25,280 nucleotides of DNA, taken from Cymbomonas tetramitiformis. Lineage: Eukaryota; Chlorophyta; Pyramimonadophyceae; Pyramimonadales; Pyramimonadaceae. Position 1 is the first letter of the stretch, and the number at the start of each line of letters is the position of its first letter. Of this stretch, positions 8,012 through 20,800 are shown in pieces. Both the position numbers and the translations under genes were made by a program. The notes below the pieces were generated by a model. It was not told the origin of the DNA, did no database searches, and saw only the letters and a list, made by a program, of their open reading frames with translations. The DNA is taken from contig LGRX02029264.1 of assembly GCA_001247695.2 (NCBI GenBank), positions 1 to 25,280 on the forward strand. Reading direction: 5' to 3'.

Positions 8012-8854
8012 ATGCCCTCTGACGAATCAGGCCAGCCCAACCCCCTTGCGGGCCGGCTGTATGTCAAGCCCAAGGCACCGAATACAGGGTTCAAAGTCCC
8101 CGGGCCGACCAGCGGTTCCCCGCGTGCTGGCCGGGCTTCAGGCGTGCTGAAACCCCGAGCGGATGTAGGCCGCAGTCGTACGCTTGAGCCGCTTGCGAAG
8201 AAGGCCAAGCCTTCTATCTTCATGGAACAAGGAAGGGGGGAAGACTACATGAGGGAGAAGACGCCTCCCTTGCCGGCAAAGCAGCTCCCTTCAATAGGGA
8301 CCGACGCTTCCAAAGGAGTGGCGCTCCGGGGATCTCACGACGAGCCCTTTCCAATGGATGCCGCGCACCACGGGGTTCCAGCGAGCCCAGACAACTGGGA
8401 GCCCCCAAGTGATGGCACGGCGTATATTGGCTTAGCATATGCACTGCGGCAGTACCCGAATTCCACTGAATTCGTCTATCTGCGCCGCTTGGATAAGGAT
8501 AGCACGTCATATAATCCATACGCACTGGATGTCGTGCCGTTTGCTGCTGTGGATCCGAACGACTTTTACACGATGAGTGTGCGTGGGGTGACTCATTATG
8601 TGAACGGTGGAAGTGCGGATTTCACAAATCTGGATCAGTGGGAGCGGGAGTACCAGCTGTTTAACGCTATGTGTACGCTTAATGTGTTCAAGAGGTACCG
8701 TGCCTGGAAGGGATTCAGCCTGTGGCGCAAGGCGGTACGGCGAGGGAAGATCGGGAGGGTGCAGAAGTTGCTCAAGAAGAACCTCTTTTTGCTGAACGAT
8801 GTTTTCCAGACGTCCTTGCTTTGCACACGCAGCCTGTGCTTCAATTTGAGCCAG
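8012..8854 (+). CDS. DNAH6: Dynein heavy chain exon 1 (residues 1-281)
   Basis: This exon encodes the start of the tail. Residues 1 to about 125 are rich in Pro, Gly, Ser and charged residues and are probably disordered. From about residue 130 the text is family-like, with GVTHYVNGGSADF, LDQWEREYQLFN and the Trp/Arg-rich WKGFSLWRKAVRR block typical of single-headed axonemal heavy chains. The exon ends in phase 0 after the Gln codon of NLSQ at CCAG|GTGTGT. Reading past the donor gives 13 unrelated codons and a stop at 8894, while splicing joins NLSQ to VRLHRV, which restores the family pattern. Confidence 0.88.
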
Positions 8855-11800
8855 GTGTGTCTACGCAGCGTGTGCTTCGAAACGAGCCCAGGTTGACAGA
8901 GCGTGGCAGAGCGGTGTGAAAGTGTGGCTTTTGAACTGAAAGTTTCTTGGCCTGGTATCTTAGTCGAATCTTACGAGGCAGCGCGTTTTGGACATCTGTT
9001 GACGGTGTCTGTGTGTGTGTGTGTGGCGGCCATTTCCTCAGGTGCGCCTGCATCGGGTGTCGAGCACGACCACATACACACTGCCCGATTTCTGTGGGGC
9101 TCAGGATGACCAGCGCGCCATGGTGAAGCAAGAGTTGCAGACTTTCAGTGAGGAGACGGTGGAGACAGTCTCCACCGCTTGCACACGCGCCCTGGAATTG
9201 CTCGAGGAGCGTCTCAACGGGTTTTACACCAAGGAGAACGAGGGCGATCCCACCGCCACTATGATGCACTCCCCACGATCCTCCAGCATCACCGCCAGTG
9301 TGCCTGGTAAGGCGGGTGGCAAGGATGCTAACAACTATTCCTACACGATTGCGGCTGCGCGTCGCAGCGAGCAGCGAAAACTCCTGTGTTTTGTCAAGCT
9401 TGCGGATTATATGATATGCGACACGCTCCACAATCTTTTGATAGACTCTGTGAGCGATATCCTCACGGTCACAGCGCCGCCTCCCGAGCCCGAGGTGGTG
9501 ATGGACGAGGAAGCCGCTGCGGCGGAGGCGGAGGCTGCAGCTGCCAAAGCAGAGGAGGAGGCGAAGAAGAAAGCGGAAGGGAAGCCTGAGGCAAAGACCG
9601 ACAAGGAGAAGGAGGAGGAAGAGAAGAACAAGCCACCAGAGAAGGTGCCGTTGTATGAGATTGAGGTTCTCCTCGCGGACGGGCAGCTGGTGTTTGCCCC
9701 CTCTCCGGACGAGTTCCAGGAGAAGATGGACGAGGTGGTTGGCGGGTTCGTGGATACACTGTGCACAGTCACCCGGCTTCTCGCTCAAGAGAACCTAATG
9801 TCGCAGGTGGTAGAGCAGGGCACCGAAGTTGAGATGGGCTCCACCCTAGCGGAGCTCATCGAGGATGAGGTGCACCAGAATTTGGTCGGGGAGGTGAAGT
9901 ACTCTCTGGCGGTGGCGTTCGACGCGGCGGAAGAGTGCAAGCAGACCTTCCTGCCACATCAGCTGATCTGTGCAGAGAACGACAAGCGTGATGCGGCAGT
10001 CCTGAAATCAGAGTACAGTGCGGGTGAGCGAACCCTGGAGAGCTTCCGCGAGGACATCAAGGAATTCAAGAAGCAGACCACCGACATCGAGGAGCTGCCC
10101 CTGAACACTGACGAGGGCATCGTGCGCATCAACAGCCAGCAGCTCAAGGAGACCTTCCTGCCCTCTCCCAAGATGTGCCTCGACCAGGTGCGCGAAGCCC
10201 CCGTGCTGCTCGCTCCACGCAGCTTCGGAGCTTACGACTTCCATCCGCGTGGACGGAAGGCCCGTGAAGACTTCTTGGACCGCACGGCGCACCCGCAACC
10301 CAAAACCGAGGAGTAGCGCCTGGGTGACCCCGGGCTTCCGAGTGCGTGTGGAGTGCAAGACCCTGTGCCGACACTGACCTTCAAGATGACTGTGGCGCCT
10401 CAGGGAGCCTCCGTGCCTGCGTAGATTGCGCCCAACTTTAAGTGTGCCAGAATCCTTGGTGTATACGTGCTTGCTTGTGATGTCAGGAAAAGCGCCGGAG
10501 CAGCTCCGGAGCAGTGGTTTCACACAGGCTTGTTACATGTGTCGCTGTTGCCTCATCATCATCATCACATCCCGGCGCTGCTCTCGCAGACTTGCTTCAT
10601 CCACGGGTGTGACGCTGGGCTGGCCTTGATTCGCATGCCTCACGCCACTCAGTGAGTCACGGTGGGGCCAATTTCGGTTGGCGAGCGCTGCACCACTCCG
10701 GCCGAGTGTGTAGACATGCTCGTGCGAAAGCATGCCGGCCGGCACTACACTTTCGGGTTGGAGGTTGGGCTGAATTGTGATGGTGTGCTTCACACAACTT
10801 AGCACGTGAACATCCTCGGTTGTCTTCCTGCTGCGGTTTGCACCTCTGGTTTGTGCTCCTTGCAAGCAATCTCTCTGGTTTCCTTGCAACGAGCTGAAGA
10901 AGATTTTGCATTGCTGTGGTTGCATCGTGTGAAGTTTTGGAAAACTTGGAAACGTGGATACTTGGTGAGCTTGGCCGCGCCCTGCAGATAGTTTGGCAAG
11001 TCCGCAGCTGCATCGTGTATTGAACGCCTTGCCGCTGCTTGACGGGGCTGGCATGTGCCGTTGCGCAGATCTTCAAGATTCTGCCCGAGCTCGGGGCAGA
11101 GCGATACGGCACCTTCATCTCTGAGGTACATGAGGGCAGCACCCGGCTCAACGCGACGATCAACACAGTGGAGGATTTTGTTGAGCAGCTTGTGGCGCTG
11201 GAGGAGCTAAAGGAGAAGCAGAAGAAGTTCAACGACCAGCTCCTGGAGATCACCAATCTGTACGAAGTCATCGACGAGTTCACCATCCCGGTATCAGAGA
11301 TGGATTACGCAGCTTACCAAACCCTGAACACCGACTTCAGTGCGCTCAAAACCTCCATGGAGGAGGTGGAGATGCAGAAAGATGACTACGTGAGCCGGTT
11401 CAGCCAAGAGCTGGAGGCGCAAGTGGAGGTGATCAACAAGGAGGCGGTGGCGATCAGGACCGCGGCGCAGCATGAAATGATCCTGGATGAGAAGTCGGAT
11501 GGTGATGTGGTGGTGGCCTACGTGACGGATCTGCGAGAGAAGCTCAAGGTGCAGGAGACGGGCGCGAAGCGGATCCAGAAGTATCAGAAGCTGTTCAAGG
11601 TGATGGAGAGCAAGTATGACGAGCTCGACGAGACCGTGGGCGACGTGGACCTCAAGGAGATGCTCTGGCAGGGCAAGCGAGAGTGGGCCGACCTCACCGA
11701 GGAGTGGGGCGAGATGAAGTTCGAGGACATCGACATCACCAACATGGAGGAGAAGGTTGGGCGGTTCTACAAGCAGGTGATGAAAGCGGAGCGCGGACTG

Positions 11801-14800
11801 CCCTCCAACAAGGTGGTGCCTGAGCAGAAGGACAAGGTGGAGGAGTTCAAGGGCACCATCCCTGTGATTGCCTCCCTGCGTAACAAGAATCTGAAGGAGC
11901 GTCACTGGGATAAGGTGGACCTCCCCCCGTCCATTTCCCGCCACGCGGAGCAGCTGCTTCGCCTTGTGCTTGGTGCCCCTGCCTTTCCAACTCTATCACT
12001 CCACTCTCCAAGACCCAAGTGCAGCCTTCTGTGTTGTTCGCCCAGACTCTGAATTCCACCTCCTGACACATGATATGGTGAGCATGGTCTTGTGCTCAGC
12101 GTCCGAGGGGCGACGGCCACCATTGCTGTGAGCTGCACTCTGGACCAACGTGCATTGTTGCGCTGTCAGACGCTGCTGTGGAAGCAGTGCTAGCGCCTCG
12201 CGCTGTTGCGCTGGATCTCACACGGCGCGTTGCACGATCACAATGTTTGACCATCCATTCCCTACTGGTCGTGGCTCGCATCTCCGCACGCCTGCCGGGC
12301 TCTGCTGAGCCGGTGCCTGATTGATGGATATGACTAAACCCACGCTTTTGCCTGCCCGCCTGCGCCGCCAGGTGGAGGAGATCATCGGGCGGCCCATCGT
12401 GCGCGACGGGAATTTCACGCTCAACTCGCTTATGGCGCTGAAGGTGATGGACTTCGCGGAGGAGATTGGCATCGTGTCCACGGAGGCCACGCAGGAGGGC
12501 GTGCTGGAGGAGCTCCTGGCCAAGGTGCAGGCGAAGTGGGCCGACGTGGAGTTCTCTGTGCTGTCGTACAAGGAATCGAAGGATGTGTTCATCCTCGGAG
12601 GGGTGGATGAGGTGATGGTCACACTGGAGGACAGCATGGTGACCATGGCCACCATTCTATCCTCACGGTACGTCGCAGGCATCCGGACCGAGGTGGAGAA
12701 GATGGAGAAGGCGCTGAACCTCTTCTCCGAGACGCTGGACGAGTGGCTCGCGGTGCAGAAGGGCTGGATGTACCTGGAGAGCATTTTCAGCGCGCCGGAT
12801 ATCCAGCGGCAGCTGCCGGCGGAGGCGAAGGCGTTCTTCCAGGTGGACAAGCAGCTGAAGGACATCATGCGCCGCGTGAAGGACCGCCCCTCGGCCCTGC
12901 AGACGGGCACCACCCCCGGCTGGCTGGAGATTTTCCAGAAGAGCGGCGAGACCCTGGACAAGATCCAGAAGAACCTGGAGGACTACCTCGAGACGAAGCG
13001 GATGTCGTTCCCGCGTTTCTACTTTTTGTCCAACGACGAGCTGCTGGAGATCCTCGCGCAGACCAAGAACGTGCAGGCGGTGCAGCCGCACATGTCCAAG
13101 TGCTTCGACGGGATCCGCCTGCTGGACTTCGGCGACGACCCGAAGAGCATCGACATCTTCGCGATGATCTCGGGGGAGCAGGAGTACGTCTCGCTCGGGA
13201 AGAACCTGAAGGCGCGCGGCAACGTGGAGCAGTGGCTGAGCGCCGTGGAGGCGGCGATGCAGGCGTCCCTGAAGAAGTTTGCCAAGTCCGCGTTCCAGGA
13301 CTACACCAAGGTCCCCCGCTCGGAGTGGGTGCTGCAGCAGCCCGCGCAGCTGGTGCTGGTGATCTCGCAGGTGTTCTGGTGCCAGGCGGTGGTTGACTGC
13401 CTGGAAGGCGACAACCTCGCGCATGACATGGCGGATTTCTTTGACCAGAACGTGGCGCAGCTCAAGGAGCTCACGGCGCTGGTGCGCGGGGACCTGACGA
13501 AGCTGCACCGCAAGATCCTGTGCGCGCTCATCACCATCGACGTGCACGCGCGCGACATCATCGAGTCGCTGATCGCGGACGAGGTGCGCAAGCTCACCGA
13601 CTTCGGGTGGCAGATGCAGCTGCGCTACACCTGGGATGACGACAACGACCTCGCGGTGGTGCGTCAGACGAACGCGTCATTCAACTACGCGTACGAGTAC
13701 CTCGGCGCGCAATCCCGGCTCGTGGTGACCCCGATGACGGACCGCTGCTACATGACGCTCACCGGGGCGCTGCACCTGAAGCTCGGGGGCGCCCCTGCCG
13801 GGCCCGCGGGTACCGGCAAAACGGAGACCACGAAGGACCTGGGCAAGGCGCTGGGAGTTCAGTGCGTGGTGTTCAACTGCGGTGACAACCTGGACTTCAA
13901 GTTCATGGGCAAGTTCTTCAGCGGCCTGAGCCAGAGCGGCGCCTGGGCCTGCTTCGACGAGTTCAACCGCATCGACATCGAGGTGCTGAGCGTGGTGGCG
14001 CAGCAGCTGCTGAGCATCCAGAACGCCCTCAAGGCGGGCGTCAGCACGTTCTTCTTCGAGGGGCGCGAGATCAAGCTCATCCCGACCTGCGGCGTCTTCA
14101 TCACCATGAACCCGGGGTACGCCGGCCGCACGGAGCTGCCCGACAACCTGAAGGTGCTGTTCCGGCCCATGGCGATGATGATCCCCGACTACGGCCTGGT
14201 GGCGGAGGTGATGCTGTTCTCGGAGGGCTTCGAGGACGCGAAGACGCTCTCGCGCAAGATGGTGAAGCTGTACAAGCTGTCCAGCGAGCAGCTGTCGCAG
14301 CAGGACCACTACGACTTCGGCATGCGCGCCGTGAAGTCGGTGCTGGTCATGGCGGGGGCGCTGAAGCGCGCCAACCCGGACGTGGACGAGAACGTGACCC
14401 TGATCCGCGCCATGCAGGACAGCAACCTGCCGAAGTTCCTGGCGGACGACGTGTTCCTGTTCCGGTCCATCATCGGGGACCTGTTCCCTGGGGTGGTGAT
14501 CCCCCCCAACGACTATGGCGCGCTGCAACAGAGCGTGGAGAAGTGCATTCTGGAGGTGGGGCTGCAGGCGCTGCCCGCCTTTGTGCTGAAGGTGATCCAG
14601 TTCTTCGAGACCATCAACGTGCGCTTCGGGTGCATGCTCGTCGGCCCCACCGGCAGCGGCAAGACGGAGAACTACCGCATGCTGCAGGCGGCGCTCACGG
14701 ACCTGCGGAACGAGAAGAACGAGGACCAGCGCTTCCAGATCACGCACACCTTCGTGCTCAACCCGAAGTGCATCAAGATGGGGGAGCTGTACGGCGAGTA

Positions 14801-17800
14801 CAACCTGATGACCAACGAGTGGACGGACGGGCTCGGGAGCACCCTGATCCGGCAGGCGGTGGCCGACACGCTGCCCGACCTCAAGTGGGTGATGTTCGAC
14901 GGCCCGGTGGACGCCATCTGGATCGAGAACATGAACACGGTGCTCGACGACAACTGCACGTTGTGTCTGCCCAACGGCGAGCGCATCAAGCTGAATCCGA
15001 CCACCATGCGCGCGCTGTTTGAGGTGCAGGACCTGTCGGTGGCATCCCCCGCCACGGTGTCGAGGTGCGGCATGGTGTACATGCCCCCCACGGATCTCGG
15101 GTGGCGGCCGTACGTGCAGACGTGGGTGCAGAAGCGCATCAGGGAGAACCTCAACGCGACCCAGGAGACCAAGGACTATGTCTACGGGCTGTTTGAGGAG
15201 TACATCGACGAGGGGATCAAGTTCCTCCGCAGGAACACCCGGGAGGCCATCCCCTCCGTGGACATCAACCTCGTCACGAGCACCACCTTCCTGTTCGAGG
15301 CGCTGGTGCAGGAGAAGCGCGGCATAAACTTCAGCAAGCCCCCGGAGGAGCTGCACCCGCAGCTGGGCAAGCTCTTCACCTTTGCGTACATGTGGGGCAT
15401 GGGCGGCAACATGCTGAGCGCGGGCTGGGACTATTGGGACGAGTTTGTGCGAGACCTCTTCCCAAAGCTGGTGATGTTCCCAGGGGGTGGCACGGTGTTT
15501 GACTACTACATTGACATGAAGTCGGAGACGTTTGACTGCAAGGAGTGGAGCACAGTGGTGCCAGACTTTGTGTACGATTCCAAGACCCCCTACTTCGAGA
15601 TGCTGGTGCCTACCATGGACACCGTGCGATACGCCTTCCTGCTGGAGATCCTGCTGGAGGTGCAGAAGTCCGCGCTTTTCACCGGCGACACGGGCGTTGG
15701 CAAGAGCGTCATCGTGGCCAGCTCGCTGTCCAACCTGACGGAGCCTGCAGGGCTGGTGCCGGTGACCATCAACTTCAGCGCTCAGACCAACGCGATCGAC
15801 ACGCAGCTGCTGATCGAGTCCAAGCTGGAGAAGAAACGCAAGACGCGCTTCGGGGCGCCCTACGGCAAGAAGATTGTCATCTTCGTGGACGATGTGAACA
15901 TGCCCGCGCGGGAGACGTACGGCGCGCAGCCGCCCATCGAGCTTCTGCGTCAATTCCAAGACTTCCGCGGCTTCTACGACCGCAAAAAGCTGTTCTGGAA
16001 GGACATTGAGGACATGACCATCGTCTCCGCTTGCGCGCCCCCTGGGGGGGGCCGGCAGGAGCTCACGCCCCGCTTCGTGCGCCACTTCAATATGTTCTGC
16101 GTGCCCCCGCCAAGCGAGCAGTGCACCAAGACCATCCTGTCGTCCATCCTCGGGGGCTTCCTCGGTGACGGCTTCAGCAAGGAGTTTGCCACGCTGCTGA
16201 AGCCCATCGTGGACTCCTCGATGGAGGTGTTCACGCGCATCGCGCAGGAGCTGCTGCCCACGCCGGCCAAGTCGCACTACACCTTCAACCTGCGCGATCT
16301 CTCCAAGGTGTTCCAGGGCGTGCTCATGGTGAACCCCGGCAGCTGCAACGACAAGAGCGTGATGATGCGGCTGTGGGTGCACGAGGCGAGCCGGGTGTTC
16401 CACGACCGCCTCATCGACATGGACGACAAGCGCTACTTCCTCAACATGCTCGTCGAGCTGCTGTCCAAGAACTTTGACGGCAGCTACACCTACGAGGAGA
16501 TGTTCGAGGAGCGCGAGATTGTGTTCGGCGACTTCATCAAGATCGGCCTCGAGCGGGAGGAGCGCAAGTATGAGGAGGTCCCGGATTTCGAGAAGATGAC
16601 AAAGGTGATGGATGACTACCTCGAGGAGTACAACCTCTCATCCACCTCCCCGATGAACCTGGTGTTCTTCGTGGACGCGGCGAAGCACGCGGCCCGCCTC
16701 GCCCGCATCCTCGCTCAGCCGAGAGGCAACGCCATGCTCGTGGGCGTCGGCGGCTCCGGCAAGCAGAGCTCCACGCGGTTCGCCGCGTACATGGCCGGGA
16801 TGAAGTGCTTCTCCATCGAGCTCACGCGCGGATACGGCAGCAACGAGTTCCGGGAGGACCTGAAGAATCTGTACAAGACAGGCGGGATTGACGGTGAGCC
16901 TGTGGTGTTCCTGTTCACGGACACCCAGATTGTGAACGAGGGCTTCGTGGAGGACATCAACAATCTGCTGAACTCGGGTGAGGTGCCGGGTCTCTTCCCG
17001 GACGACGAGAAGAACCGGCTGATGGCAGACCTGCGGCCGTACATCCAGTCCCTCGGGCTGCCGGAGACCAAGGATGTGATGTGGCGCACGTTCATCAACC
17101 GCGTGCGCGACAACCTGCACATCGTGCTGTGCATGAGCCCCGTGGGGGAGGCTTTCCGCGCGCGCTGCCGCCAGTTCCCCTCGCTGATCAACTGCTGCAC
17201 AATCGACTGGTTCAACGAGTGGCCCGAGGCCGCGCTGCAGTCCGTGGCGAAGCACTTCCTAGCGGGAGTGGACCTCGGAGACGACGACGTGAAGCAGTCC
17301 GTGTGCGACATGTGCGTCACCATCCACACCTCCGTCGCTGCCATGGCGGAGCGGTTTTTCAACGAGCTGCGGAGGCGCTACTACACAACCCCGAAGTCCT
17401 ACCTTGACCTCATTAACCTGTACATCACGCTGCTTGACGAGAAGAAGACGGAATTCGGGGTGGCGCGGGACCGCCTGTTGAACGGCCTGAACAAGCTGGA
17501 GGAGACGAACGTGCTGGTGGACACCATGAAGGTGGACCTGGCGGAGCTTCAGCCAATCCTGAAGGAGAAGTCCGAGGCGACAGCGGCGCTGCTGATCCAG
17601 GTGAACAAGGATAAGGCGGAGTCGCAGATCGTGCAGGAGAGGGTCGGTGCGGATGAGGCCGAGGTGAAGCGGCAGGCGGCCGAGACGAAGGCGATTGCAG
17701 ATGACGCGAAGGCGGACCTGGACGAGGCGCTCCCCGCGCTGGAGGCGGCAGTGTCGTCGCTGAACTCCCTCAGCAAGCAGGACATCACGGAGGTGAAGTC

Positions 17801-20800
17801 CTTCCCGAAGCCGCCGCCCCTGGTGCAGCTCACCATGGAGGCGGTGAACACCCTGCTGCAGGAGAAGCCCGACTGGGACTCAGCGAAGAAGGTGCTCAGC
17901 GATGGCCAGTTCTTGCGCCGCCTGTTCGATTTCGACAAGGACAACATCCCGGAGAAGGTGATCAAGTCGTTGAAAAAGTACGTGGACAACCCAATCTACA
18001 CCCCGGACCAGGTGGCCAAGCAGAGCAACGCCGCGAAGAGCCTGTGCATGTGGAGCCGCGCCATGGACGTGTACCACCGCGTGGCGAAGGTGGTGGAGCC
18101 GAAACGCCAGGCGCTGCGCGAGGCGGAGGGGGTGCTCGCCGACGCGAACAAGGTGCTGAAGGGGAAGCAGGACGAGCTGGCGGCGGTGATCGCCCGCGTG
18201 CAGGAGCTGGAGAATCAGCTGAAGCAGGCGGAGGAGAACCAGCAGAGCCTCGCGGAGCAGGCGGACACCACAGCCAAGCGCCTGCAGCGGGCCGGCAAGC
18301 TGACCTCCGCGCTGGCAGACGAGCAGGTCCGCTGGAAGGAGACGGCGGAGTCCATCGGCGTGGCCACCAAGCTGCTAGTGGGTGACGTGTTCCTGGGCTC
18401 GGGCTGCATCTCCTACTACGGCGCATTCACGGGCGTGTACCGCGACGAGCTGGTGACCATGTGGGTGAGCCGGTGTAAGGAGGTGGGAATCCCGGTGTCT
18501 GAGGAGTGCACGCTGCGGGCGACGCTGTCCAACCCGGTGGAGGTGCGTGAGTGGAACATCTGGGGGCTGCCCACGGACGGAGTGTCCATCGACAACGGCA
18601 TCCTCACAACGCGCGGAAAGCGGTGGCCGCTGATGATCGACCCGCAGGGGCAAGCGAACAGCTGGGTGAAGGCAATGGAGTCCAAGAATGGCCTGAGGAT
18701 TGTGAAGCTCACGGACGGGAACTTCCTGCGCACGCTCGAGAACTGCATCCGCGTCGGGTACCCGGTGCTGATCGAGGACATCGGCGAGCAGGTGGACCCC
18801 TCGCTGGAACCGGTGCTGCTGAAGCAGGTGTTCCGGCAAGGGAACCGGCTGCTGATCCGGCTGGGCGACAGCGACGTCGACTACGATGTGAACTTCAAGT
18901 TCTACATCACAACCAAACTTCCAAACCCGCACTACCTCCCCGAGGTGTGCATCAAGGTGACCATCATCAACTTCACGGTGACCCGCAAGGGCTTGGAAGA
19001 CCAGCTCCTGGGCGACGTGGTGCGGTTCGAGCGCCCGGATCTGGAGGAGCAGAAGGATCGGCTGGTGGTGTCCATCGCCAACGACAAGAAACAGCTGAAG
19101 GACTTGGAGGACAAGATCCTCAAGCTGCTGAAGGAGTCCGAGGGGAATATTCTCGATGACGAGGTGCTGATCAACACGCTGAACAACTCCAAAGTGACGT
19201 CGGGCATGATCCAAGGGCGCGTGAAGGAGGCGGAGGTGACGGAGAAGGAGATCAACTCGACGAGGGAACAGTACCGGCCCGTGGCGTCCATCGGCTCCAT
19301 CATCTACTTCGTCATTGCGGACCTTTCCTTGGTTGGGCCCATGTACCAGTTCTCTCTGGTGTACTTCCAGAAGCTCTTCAACCACTGCCTCGAGGCGGCG
19401 GACGCGTCGGATGACCTGTCGGAGCGGCTGAAGATCCTGGAGGTGTACACGATGGACTTCATGTACACCATGGTGTGCCGCGGCCTCTTCGAGGAGCACA
19501 AGCTGCTGTTCTCCTTCCTGCTGTGCTCCGCGTGGCTGCGCGACTCGGATTTCATCAAGTTCACGGAGTGGAACTTCCTGCTGCGCGGCGCCCCCGCGGT
19601 GATGCCGGATGGGGGACCCTCGAACCCGGCGCCGGACCGCTTCAACGAGCAGAAGTGGAAGGAGATCATCCACCTCTCGGAGAACGTGGCGGCGTTCGGC
19701 AACCTGGTGAAGTCCATGACGTCGGACATCGATTCGTGGCTGGACTGGATCGACAACTCGGAGCCACACGCGCACAGGCCGCCGGAGGTGCTGATCGACC
19801 CGAAGGCGGAGGGCGAGGAGCCAGGGCAGCTGAACGAGTTCCACCACTTGATGCTCGTGAAGGTGTTCCGGGAGGAGAAGGTGACGATGGCGGCGTCGAT
19901 GTACGTCGGCGCGAAGCTAGGCAAAGAGTTTGTAGAGAGCAAGCCCTGGTCTCTCACAGAAGTGTTCGCGGACACAAGCTCCAACACACCCGTGATCTTC
20001 ATCCTGTCCACGGGCGCAGACCCCACGGGCATGCTCCAGCGGTTTGCGGCGGAGAAGGGGTGGGTGGCCGGCGAGCGGCTGCAGATCGTGTCCCTGGGGC
20101 AGGGCCAGGGGCCCATCGCCAAGATGCTGATCGAGAAGGCGGTGAAGACGGGTGATTGGGTATGCCTTCAGAACTGCCACCTGGCGAAGTCGTGGATGTT
20201 GGAGCTGGAGAGCATCGTGGAGGGGCTGGGCAACGGGTCCGTGGAGGTGCACGAGGACTTCCGGCTGTGGCTCTCATCCATGCCTGCGCTCACATTCCCG
20301 GTGCTGGTGCTTCAGAACGGCATCAAGCTCACAAATGAGCCCCCCAAGGGGCTCAAGGCGAACATCAAGCGCACCTTCTTCGACATGAACGAGGAGTACT
20401 ATGCCGGGTGCTCCAAGGTGGGCACGTGGAAGAAGCTGCTCTTCTCCCTCGCCTTCTTCCACGGCATCATCCAGGAGCGCCGGAAGTTTGGCCCGCTCGG
20501 CTGGAACATCCGCTACGAGTTCAACAACAGCGACATCGAGTGCTCCATGATGACCCTCCACATGTTCCTGGAGGAGCAGGAGGTGATCCCCTGGGAGGCG
20601 CTGTCGTACGTGATTGGCCAGATCAACTACGGCGGCCGTGTGACGGACGACCTCGACCGCCGCTGCTTGCTGTCCATCCTGGGGCAGTACGTTCTGAAGG
20701 ACGTCCTCGGGGACGCTTACCGCTTCTCCAAATCGGGCAAGTACTACGCGCCGACGGAGGGCTCCTTGGCGGAGAAGCTGGAGTACATCGCGCAGCTCCC

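Noticed and set aside
8892..8893. Alternative splice donor for exon 1
   Set aside because: Its use would leave phase 1 against a phase 0 acceptor and break the reading frame. It is better read as a duplicated relic of the true donor.
12321..12371. ATG at 12321 as the start of a separate dynein gene
   Set aside because: It lies inside intron 3. The residues it adds do not match the linker family, whereas splicing 11914 to 12372 does. The same reasoning removes the ATGs at 9015, 11039 and 21377.
13677..16403. 908-codon open frame on the minus strand opposite dynein exon 4
   Set aside because: It is antisense to strongly conserved AAA1-AAA3 coding sequence. High third-position GC on the sense strand removes stops from the antisense frame. 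Its translation is rich in His, Leu, Arg and Val with no recognisable domain. The other long antisense frames at 11294-11944, 12663-13547, 18375-19847, 20274-21017 and 21389-22285 are explained the same way.
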